From contig SGPL01000430.1 in the NCBI GenBank assembly GCA_004802705.1, positions 1 through 28,619 on the forward strand: DNA of 28,619 nt. The letters run 5' to 3'. Position numbers and translations under genes: made by a program. This stretch comes from Bondarzewia mesenterica. Taxonomy: Eukaryota; Basidiomycota; Agaricomycetes; Russulales; Bondarzewiaceae. Below the pieces are notes generated by a model. The model was not told the DNA's origin and made no database searches. It worked only from the letters and a program-made list of their open reading frames with translations. Below are positions 20,794 to 28,619 of this stretch, piece by piece (within the stretch, counting starts at the first letter, position 1; every line of letters starts with the position of its first letter).

Positions 20794-23373
20794 CTACGCC
20801 TTTGTTTCTCTGCTTATACCTCTGCAAACACACGCATCGAATTCCACTTTTTTTCTCGTTTTCTCGTTCAGGTTATCCAGCCGATCATCTTCTTCTAGCA
20901 CTGCAGGATCGTGAGGGACTAAAAAAAAAATTGTCTTTGAAATCTCTCAACAGGCGAATACTGTCTCTTCCAGAACTCCTCGACAGCGCGACGTACAGAT
21001 TGAAAAGGCTTAACGTTCCGTTCGGAGGGGGGGCGATATCGACCACAACATATGGAATGGTTTGTCCTTGAGCTCGATAATCAGTGAATGCGTACGCCGC
21101 TGTTATGGGTAACTGGCATCTGGTGACGGTGAGTATCTTTGGTTTAGGGTTTAAACTCGGATTGACTATGGTGAATGTTTGTTGCGACGGCTCGATTGGA
21201 ATTACTCGCTCGTCTAATCCATCCAGTTGGGCAGTGCGTGTCCGATCGAGGTGGACAAGGATATAGATAGGCAAGTATTCCAGGTGGATTGTGTCCGTGG
21301 TACCAATGGATGGTTCATCGGGATGGAGGGCAATATGCACAATGTCCCCTCGGGCACCATTCGTAATGTCTAGGTCAGTTTCGAGATTCGTGGTGACCAT
21401 GACCTTCATCCCCACTGACAATTCGATTTCGTTTGGAAGATCTTTTCGTTGGTCTCTCCGCTTTGTTGTGTGCAACGAGCGCTTCGCTACTTCACAGTGC
21501 TCTCCGATACTAAGGTGCCTCGGTCCTCCTGATTTTATTTTGTCTTCTGCGGGACAAAAAAATCTGATCATTCCAGTTTGCTTGCAGTGCTTGGCGGTTG
21601 CTTCTGAATTCCATCGTGTCCGTACCGCGTGGCGTGGTGTCACTAGCGACGCAGTGTTCCACGGAGATGTCGTGAAATCGGTTATAGGACATGACGGTGT
21701 GTTCAAAATTTGCCCTCGCAGCATTTGTAGGTCGTCCTCCTGCACGCGTCCATATCGCAGATTTTGAAGGAATTCTCTCCATACAGGATCCGTTACGCGC
21801 ATCTGTTGCGTCAACTTGACGACATTCTCGAACTCCGAGAATATTTCCTTGCCACTGATTCTCTCCAGTGTATCCCCTCCTTGAACTGGCCAATACAACG
21901 TTTCTTTGGATCCTGCAGCGACAGATGGGAACTGATGGTGATCGCCACATAGTATGACACTGACGCCTCCGAATGACAGTCCATTCATCGGTGGGCATTT
22001 CTTGGCTATATTTATCCGTCTCGAGAGCTGCGACAGCAGTGTTTTCGATATCATTGAATATTCGTCCACGATCAGGTACTGCCTCGAATCCCATTCTTGC
22101 TCCAAACGCATCTTTGTCTCTTGAGACATCTTCTCCATTCTTTGAGACAACATGCATAATGTGTGCGTCGTTTTGCCAGTGATAAGTGATGCTGCGACAC
22201 CCGTATATGCCCCTTTCGCTAACATATTGCTAGCTCCGCGACGATTAAAGGCTTCGGTTATAGATTGGATCACTTTGGATTTTCCGGTGCCGCCTTCTCC
22301 GGAAATGATCATTCGCAATGGCTCAGGCTTTTGTCCTGCCAAGGTTTGATCCAAATGTCCAACAATAATGTCGAACGCTCGTCTCTGATCTTCTGTCAAC
22401 TGGTCCGGATTTGCAGGTGACAGCGCATCTTCAATAATTCCGTCGCTAGCGTTCGACATATCCATGATGATAGGCAGCAATGGTTCCACCATTGGATTCA
22501 CCTGTCGGCTGCCTCTCCCACTCAACGATTGGGACACAGGTGAGGATATATTTTGTTGGGCAATAGACATTTCCATCTGCTGTTTCCAACTCGCCAACTG
22601 CTCGATATTTTGTGCATTTGTGTGCGAAATTCCGTGCGAGTCACCAGCTTTCTCCCGCATCCTGCTGTCCTGTCCAGTCGAAAAGATACCTGACTCATAC
22701 GCATGCGCGATAGCAACTTCCGCATACATCTTCTCTCTTGGAGCGCATGACGCAGATAGCATTTGCTGCAGCTCATCTTCGGTGTAGACATTCTCCTGTG
22801 AGATGTTTGCAGATTCCATGTCCATCTCGATCTCTTCCTCTTCTACAGTGTCATGATGATGGCACTTGTTTTGGACAGCCGCGGATAGACAGTCATGATA
22901 GTACTGGAATCCATTAATCTTCCTCTTTGTCGCGGGATCTGTATGCGACACAAATGCCTCGAATGCTGATGGCCAGTCTTCTGCAGGGGATTTTAGATCT
23001 GCACCTAAAGTTCTCCAAGGCTTGAACAATATGAGCATACAAGCACAATAGTATGCGTATATCTCAGGATTGTCCTTGCGAGGTATTGAATAACCTCCAA
23101 TGAAGTTCGGAAGGGTATTGTGTCCAGGTTTTTGGACAACACGGTGGATGTTTGTACTCCTCGGATGTCCTGCTCGGTACGCACTATAATCATTGACGAC
23201 GTCCTGTGCATCGTCGACTGCAACGCAATCATTCGACTTGAAGCGTTCATACGTATTGGAGAAAAACTCAATTACGTTGCAAGCATCAAGGTCGTCTCCT
23301 CGGTATGCATAGTCCATCAATTGACATCTCGTGCATAAGCGCCCATCGGAACCTGCATTGATGGTTACCATTT
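20794..23373 (-). CDS. Helitron RepHel, PIF1-type helicase exon
   Basis: The last exon encodes the SF1B helicase that unwinds DNA during rolling-circle transposition. It opens after an intron (23374-23434, donor GTATTG) with INAGSDGRLCTRCQLMDYA and a GHPRSTNIHRVVQK block. Walker A GEGGTGKSK is at about 22274-22300, Walker B LIVDEYSMIS about 22045-22075, ILCGDHHQFPSV about 21928-21958, and the C-terminal AFTDYRAQGQT and NLYVALSRSSGRDSIRLLRD motifs end near 20940. The printed frame stops at 20885 after a T-rich artefact. Removing one base of the ten-A run (20921-20930, + strand) gives the expected tail FLVPHDPAVLEEDDRLDNLN and a stop at 20794-20796. Otherwise the helicase is intact and continuous for over 800 codons. 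Confidence 0.92.
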
Positions 23374-23434
23374 CTTCATTCTTTTTTTTCACATTAGTTA
23401 ACGCTGTGTCTACATAAAGGTGCCGCTTCAATAC

Positions 23435-23544
23435 TTGCCTCGACATTGGTTGCTACGTGCTCATCTGACTCTCTTGTTGTAGCACTGAACACATTCTCTG
23501 CTTCTTCTTCAGCATTCTGAGGTTGTCGATCACCATTCAGATGT
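23435..23544 (-). CDS. Helitron RepHel, short linker exon
   Basis: The exon between Rep and helicase is deduced from splice sites (introns 23545-23597 and 23374-23434) and an open phase. It translates as an acidic, Gln/Glu-rich linker (HLNGDRQPQNAEEEAENVFS). No domain. A linker here is expected because Rep and helicase are separate modules. Confidence 0.6.
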
Positions 23545-23597
23545 CTGGTTCATAGCTTGTCAGTATCATCTTTGTCTGAAACACATCGTGAACTAAC

Positions 23598-25367
23598 CTT
23601 CCACTTCGCAGCTCTGGAAATTTGTTACGCAGCGCTCTTGAAAATGATGACCAAAAAGTCGGCACATAATGATGTGATTTAAAGGTATCTCCCCATCCCA
23701 TCAGATACGATATGACCATAGGGGCAGCCAACTCTTGCTGCAAATTGGCTGTTTGCAGTACTCGGAAGATCAATTTCCGCTGCTGGTCTTGTAACGAATC
23801 TCTATAGTCATTTCTGTCGGTGTGAAAGGCGTAGCCCTTGGCGATAAGAGCTGACATATTATGGTTCTTGTTCTGCTTCTTGGCGGCATATCCTGTCACG
23901 TACCATGCGATGTTTTTCATATCTGAGCCATTGGTGAGCAATTTTCCATCATTGTTGCATCGGAGATTGATCGTGATCGCAGGCACCCATCCATTGATCT
24001 TGTCGTATTTCCGTTTCATCCCCCAGTTCCCAACCTCATCTATGAAATCCTCGTCTGCCAATGGAAACGGTGCACCTCTCTTGCATACGTATCGTCCTTT
24101 GTCATCACGATACAGGCAACGGCGAGGTTCACATTTGTGAACTTGTTTACTTCTCGCGACTCGTAACTCCCACTGACGTAACTGTTCTTCATAGTCATCT
24201 GCCTCTGGATTTGGTGGTCTGCCATATCCAATCTCCTTCTCATTCTCCATCATCGACATAGACATCTGTGAGTCCATTCCTGGCAAATATGCATGCAGGT
24301 TATCGGAGATGTACTGCTTCACTCGCAGGCAAAATGTGTCGGTTTTCAGTAGATCTTGCATCTCGTCCATGCTCGGTGCGTGCTGTAACCATAACAGAAG
24401 ATGCAGATGTAACGTTCCCCGGCCTTGAGATTCGACAGTGCCAAAATATGCTGCAATCTCTCCAAGAACGCCCATTCCGGACTCTACACGTGAATTTTCC
24501 ACCACATGGATATTGAACAGTGTCTCGAACACTGTGCCGATTATGAAATGAAAAAATCTTGCTGCTGCGTATGGATCCTGTGCTATAGTCTGTGCTCGCG
24601 CAGTCTTGTCAGGTCCATTCGTAGTGATAAACGCATCCATATCGATCTCGTGTCCTGCAAAAATTTGCGCTATAGGGTCGTGGAGGTCGCAAGGATTGAT
24701 TGTAAGCCAAAGGGTAGGTGGTCCACAACACACAGTTGTTGACCAGATTTAACTCCAAAGTTGATAGCGAGATGAGTCCGAACCCTGAACACGAGAACCT
24801 GCAGCGTGCACATGTCGCCTGAGAAGTTTAATTGCAGGATCAGAAACTGGTCGGTTTCTTGCTTCGTCATCCTCCGCCTGAGCTAATTGATCTGTTGTTA
24901 TTGCAGATATGATCCTTGCATTGGCGTCAAAATTTTTTTTGCCTCATCTGCAGCCTCGCAGAATTCAGCGCTTGTCGACGTTGCTCTATAGCAAAAGTAG
25001 CGAATGGAAACGTCTCATGTTTCCGAAACCACCGGTCGCAGTACAGCAAGCACCACTTTGCATGATCTGCAAAGGAGAGTGCACTTTCACGATCTGCTTC
25101 TATCCCTCCGCGCCCATAGGGAAACAAAGCAGGAAATGCTTTTTCAAAAAAAATTCGGCCGGTTCGGATCATATGGAAGGCATTCGCCATTACGAGGTCG
25201 GCCGAAATCAGATACAGGTGCAGACCCATGGCGGACAGCATATCCTCCTTCCTCTCCGTCACGCCATAGGTTCGACATTGCAGTCAGCATAAAATCATTG
25301 GCTGACACGCTGTTCAGATCCGTATCGATTGCACCGGATACTTTTAGCGGAATGACTGATGCTAAGT
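23598..25367 (-). CDS. Helitron RepHel, helitron-like N domain and HUH-Y2 Rep exon (frameshifted, one stop)
   Basis: The exon opens with LASVIPLKVSGAIDTDLNSV, EGGYAVRHGSAPVSDFGRP, then FPALFPYGRGGIEADRE and RKHETFPFATFAIEQRRQAL (helitron-like N domain). It continues with AAGSRVQGSDSSRYQLWS and CCGPPTLWLTINPCDLHDP. The HUH metal-binding motif is LHLHLLLW (about 24388-24409). The two catalytic tyrosines are in WYVTGYAAK, codons at 23900-23902 and 23888-23890. These residues nick and join DNA at the element ends. Defects: a one-base shift in the eight-A run at 25146-25153, another in the A4T8 run at 24929-24940, and TAA at 24750-24752 in RYQLWS-stop-IWSTT, where Gln is usual (CAA to TAA). Confidence 0.9.
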
Positions 25368-25422
25368 CTGCAGTCCATCGTGAGTTCCCTATTTCACTTC
25401 CTTTGCTAACATAATTGCTCAC

Positions 25423-27267
25423 CTTCAACACCTGTCCCTCCATGATCACCATGCCATGGACGCGATTGTTCATCGTGGTTATCTTTAACATTTTTGTTAA
25501 CGCGTACACAAAAAATATATGGCATCAACTTACCGTCTTCCAGTTCTGCATCTTCGCGAGGCACGTATCCAGCACTCTCCTCCTCCACACTGCTTACGTC
25601 CTCTGACTGTCGAACGGTTGCAGTTAATTCATCGGGAATGTCGTCAACAGGCAACATGTTGAGTCTTCCTTCGTCTATCTCGATATCCCCATAATATTTG
25701 GGGTTATGGGTCTTCAGCCACACTAGCGCCTCTCGAACAACAAACCGCCGAACTTTGAATGTCGACTTCAACCAGTCCTTCGGCAATCGTCCTCGACCAA
25801 CAACAGTGATGGATATCACGGATGCTAATATCGCAGGTGGCCGTGGCATCAAACGTCCATCCGTCATTCGGGAAATTCCTTTCAAGTCTTGTTCGTAGGT
25901 GCTAACAGTCCCTCGCATACCACGTGCATTGTGGCAGGATCTAGGAAACCTGATTTTGATGACAGTTTGTAGACGAATACCCTCGGATACAGAAGGGCGA
26001 TCAGCATTTGCTCCGGCATAGTGAGCATCTGTAGCTGCCATGGAATCCGTCCGATCCATAAATTATTCGCCAGTGAATATTTCGGAGGTTTGCTGATGTT
26101 TGACTTCCACAGTGAGCGCAAGCACTGCGAACATATGCGAAGTAGCGTCCTCCGACCCGAGTCGCGAATAATACCACGTTCCTCCAATAACATTGCTGAC
26201 ACCAACTCTTGCGCAGGATGCACAATGGCTCCCTTCGGACGCAAAACTGCCCCATTCGGAATGCATTCCAAGGGGATTATTTCCACATTGTCGTCACGTA
26301 CGCTCCTCTCTCTGGCACATACTGCACAAATCTCCATCACGAGTGCTGCGGATGCAGTTGCAGAATAGAAATTCTGATAGCATTGATGCTTTTCTTCCTT
26401 TGACGGCAGAGCCAAGAACTTTCCTATGTCGTACTCGACGAGTTGCCTAACGTTACTTGTGCGCAGTCATTTCTTCGGTCACTCCAAGGCATCCTGCAAT
26501 AACTGGGCCACCCGTCGAGGACTACACCGCTCCAAAATCACTGCAATGAATACCTCCTTCGTAACTTCACTCGTCATCTCATATCCCAACTCAGCCGACA
26601 CGATTTCAGCCAATTCTTCGATAGAATATTCGGAAAGACTTTCTGCCAAAGGAGACGACATGCCTGGCTGTCCATGAGAACCACGACTTTCATCGGCCAA
26701 GGTGAGTAGCTTTTCTATGACAAACGACGGCGCTCGTGCAACAACAGCAGCCACCAACATTGACTTCGATCTTTTCTCCATTGCAGACAGCGTAATAAAT
26801 CCCTCGATAACCCATTTTATCTGCATAACAGTAAGCCAGATTATCTTCTGTGTGGTGGGCAAGGATGCTATGGTTCAATGAAAAGTGTTAACAAATGCGC
26901 TGCTATAAACGAAACAACGACACAACTCACTCGTGCTGGTAAATGCTCTCCTAGCAGTTTCATTAGTGACATGCGCTGATGATCGCGACACTGCTAAATA
27001 ATATCAGTGATACAGCTGACACCGCGAACAACATCACGACATGCACATACCAGATGTAGTGGGTGCGTCTCCTCCATCTGACACAACCCCAGCGGCAGGA
27101 TTGAGATACCTCGCTATTTGACACAATGTTGTAATCACATGAGATGGTGCTTCGTTTAGGACGGCCTCCACCAATAGTTCCTTTGAAGCCCGTTGCCTGT
27201 CGGTAAGCTGCATCACGCCTCCGACAACGTCCTGAATATGTGATGCTGTTAAAAAGTGATATGTCAT
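25423..27267 (-). CDS. Helitron RepHel, N-terminal exons (helical repeats, Cys-rich, DUF6570-like)
   Basis: Exons deduced from phase-consistent introns are 27267-27051, 26993-26931, 26867-26483, 26446-25534 and 25482-25423; introns are 26994-27050, 26868-26930, 26447-26482 (only 36 nt), 25483-25533 and 25368-25422. The first exons hold three diverged copies of a helical unit (ASKELLVEAVLNEAPSHVI; SKSMLVAAVVARAPSFVI; TKEVFIAVILERCSPRRVA). Then come CAVCARER and CSQC zinc-ribbon-like cysteines, SLANNLWIGRIPWQLQMLT, and a DUF6570-like block (RGTVSTYEQDLKGI; LPKDWLKSTFKVRR; HNPKYYGDIEIDEGR). A frameshift near 25926-25940 separates the last two parts. The start is uncertain: the frame stays open upstream to an acceptor-like site at 27333, so another 5' exon may exist. 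Confidence 0.7.
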
Positions 27268-27581
27268 TTGCAGTCGTGTCCGAAATATCTTCCAGTCGTC
27301 GAGAAGATCCTGATGGCTGGGAACACATCTTCCTGCAGGAAAAGAAAAGGAAATCGAGCGTCAACACAAACTCCACAATTCCCGACTTATAACACTGTCG
27401 ACCGCTCTCCTCCCCTATTAATAACTTATGACCAACTTGCATCCGCCACTCCTAAATCAGACCACAGATCCGTACCGTCTAACAACTTTATATATGTACC
27501 CGTCTCGTATGTGGATCTACGGTCTACTGTGCCACCATATACGAGATGCGCCCGATATATGAAAACGAAAGAAACACCCCG

Positions 27582-27625
27582 CAAGCAAGGTTTCTGCCGA
27601 CGAAGTCGGAGATTCCCGAGTTGCA
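27582..27625. repeat. Dispersed repeat, copy 1, with small hairpin
   Basis: CAAGCAAGGT, then TGCCGACGAAGTCGGAG and TTCCC...AGTT.CA matches the copy at 28030-28074 with few differences. The core CCGAC-GAA-GTCGG can fold (5-bp stem, 3-base loop) and also reads as CCG-N7-CGG, a layout used by Zn2Cys6 regulators. Which, if either, matters is unknown. Confidence 0.6.
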
Positions 27626-27720
27626 ATGCCGGCTCAATGGTGTCATAATCAAAAACTCTTTTTCGATAATGCTTTGTAATGTGGCCCGCTCATTAAGGCA
27701 TTATCATGCGTTATCATGTA

Positions 27721-27888
27721 TTATAACTCAAATTTAGATTTTCCGACAACCTGCCGGAAAGGTGGAACGCAGTCACCTGCATTCGAGAAGGCGCCGAGGA
27801 ACGAGAGTGTTGGGCTTGGGATGCCTGCGTCGTCCAGCAAGGCGCGCAGGGTCATGCAATGGTTCCGCTCGCGCAGCTTTAATTGCTA
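27721..27888 (-). other. Exon-like coding island, family unknown
   Basis: A GC-rich island in AT-rich DNA reads on the minus strand as LRERNHCMTLRALLDDAGIP, then SPTLSFLGAFSNAGDCVPPF and RQVVGK, ending at TAA (27721-27723) and bounded upstream by TAG. An acceptor-like TTAAAG precedes it and a donor-like CAG/GTTGTC lies near its end, so it looks like one isolated exon. I recognise no family. It may be another captured host fragment. Confidence 0.4.
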
Positions 27889-27913
27889 GCACAAATACAG
27901 CGCTAGCAATTAA
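27879..27913. repeat. 12-bp perfect inverted repeat, 11-base loop
   Basis: TTAATTGCTAGC (27879-27890) and GCTAGCAATTAA (27902-27913) are exact reverse complements. No CTRR follows at Helitron spacing on either strand, so it is not an obvious Helitron end. It abuts the exon-like island. Confidence 0.8.
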
Positions 27914-28029
27914 CTCACAATAAATGTATAGATGAGATTGGTGAAATGCACGTAACCGACAGACAGATCAATGCCACTGGCGTGTCGTCTGATTGCGTCA
28001 AACATGCTGTGCTCCGTCCTGACTGCACA

Positions 28030-28074
28030 CAAGCAAGGTCTGTGCCGACGCAGTCGGAGCTTCCCCAAGTTCCA
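28030..28074. repeat. Dispersed repeat, copy 2
   Basis: Partner of the repeat at 27582-27625, about 450 bases away in the same orientation: CAAGCAAGGTCTGTGCCGAC then GCAGTCGGAG. The CCGAC...GTCGG stem is preserved while loop and flanks vary, which hints that the stem is conserved. Confidence 0.6.
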
Positions 28075-28242
28075 TAACCATCTCAGGATTATCAAATCAG
28101 CATCATCGCGACGACCTCGAGTGGGCCGAGCAGCACATGGGATAATGCTATTTTTGGAATACCGATTTTTTTTTCCGCTCCATTTAACATTAACAAATTA
28201 AATCATATTATTCTGATAACTATATTACATGCATCACTCAGG

Positions 28243-28268
28243 CCTGCCGCCGCCCCCGCCGCCCCCAC
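28243..28268. repeat. CCG/CCC-rich simple sequence
   Basis: An imperfect CCGCCGCCCCCG stretch of about 25 bases in an AT-rich surrounding. No function inferred. Confidence 0.7.
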
Positions 28269-28619
28269 GAAACTTGTTCGTACCATCAGAAACTTGGTGC
28301 CATTACACCCAATCCCACATCTGTTCATAGAGATTCAATACAGGGTGCCCATTGAACGCAGGAAGACTCACCATCATACTGGCCCACTGCTAATGTTGCT
28401 CAAAAGCCTGTGCAACCAAAACTGAAACCAATTAATTCAGACACCAAAAGTATGGAACCAACCAATCAAGAATAACGAGCTAGAGGGGTGGCACATAAGT
28501 CCCAGTGTCCAAGCAAGCCAAGCATCGCCCAAGATCACCAGTTTTAGCTGAGCTTATAGACAAGATAGCACACAGAGTTCCATAGCAACGAGACAAGCCA
28601 TGCAAGCAAGTAGACCAGA

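Larger units (their letters stand above)
20794..27332 (-). mobile_element. Helitron (rolling-circle transposon), RepHel core; ends not mapped
   Basis: A single transposon gene of about 2,000 codons runs on the minus strand with N-terminal helical repeats, a Cys-rich/DUF6570-like region, a helitron-like N domain, an HUH-Y2 Rep and a PIF1-type helicase. The bounds given are those of the gene, not of the element. The true 3' end should lie at lower coordinates (candidates near 17169-17250, placing the host gene fragments inside) and the 5' TC end beyond 27332. Homopolymer frameshifts (20921-20930, 24929-24940, 25146-25153), one other frameshift near 25926-25940 and one nonsense codon (24750-24752) suggest an inactive copy, unless they are sequence errors. 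Confidence 0.85.
27333..28619. other. AT-rich region upstream of the Helitron gene
   Basis: No complete gene seen. It should contain the Helitron promoter and 5' end, but I cannot pick the TC terminus. Items inside are an exon-like island (27721-27888), a 12-bp hairpin (27879-27913), two related 45-bp repeats and a GC-rich simple stretch. The final 350 bases are non-coding and unremarkable. Confidence 0.45.

Noticed and set aside
27879..27913. Hairpin as a Helitron 3' terminus
   Set aside because: No CTRR followed by T occurs within the usual distance on either strand.

Overview
The window looks like nuclear DNA of a filamentous basidiomycete, probably an Agaricomycete. Genes are split by many 50-65 bp introns with GT(A/G)NG donors, CTRA(C) branch sites and YAG acceptors. 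The proteins are typical fungal families: a TEA/ATTS transcription factor, a pinin/SDK homologue, SRP72, a histidine-phosphatase superfamily protein and a Helitron RepHel. The taxon is an inference; no marker gene fixes it. Seven scattered N bases (1840, 1842, 3810, 16987, 16988, 16990, 16996) and several homopolymer frameshifts point to imperfect consensus quality.

Layout. 1-3045 is a long low-complexity upstream region ending in a TATA box and a pyrimidine tract. 3046-4802 (+) encodes a TEA/ATTS factor in five exons. 4803-10859 is about 6 kb with microsatellites and no gene I can support. 10860-12022 (+) is an unidentified gene whose last three exons splice cleanly; its stop codon is one base from that of the convergent pinin gene (12024-13242, -). 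Pinin is divergent from SRP72 (13388-14498, +) across 145 bp. 15356-16984 (+) is a nine-exon phosphatase-fold gene with a 6-nt microexon. It stops at a run of ambiguous bases, and an aminoglycoside-phosphotransferase-like fragment follows at once.

From about 16985 to 20750 the DNA is a patchwork of partial host genes, all on the + strand and some keeping introns: an APH fragment, a 5'-truncated PPWD1-type WD40/cyclophilin pseudogene with two in-frame stops, a fragment of 6-phosphofructo-2-kinase, and coding-like pieces I cannot name. From 20794 to about 27332 on the - strand lies a near complete Helitron with N-terminal helical repeats, a Cys-rich/DUF6570-like region, a helitron-like N domain, an HUH-Y2 Rep and a PIF1-type helicase. 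It carries frameshifts and one nonsense codon. The last 1.3 kb is AT-rich, with an exon-like island, a strong hairpin and a dispersed repeat.

Main reading: a rolling-circle transposon lies next to, and may have carried, several captured host gene fragments downstream of its RepHel gene, in antisense. The alternatives are an ordinary pseudogene cluster or a misassembly at 16985-16996. The left 17 kb is ordinary host sequence: a developmental-type transcription factor in a large non-coding neighbourhood, then RNA-processing and secretion housekeeping genes packed tightly.
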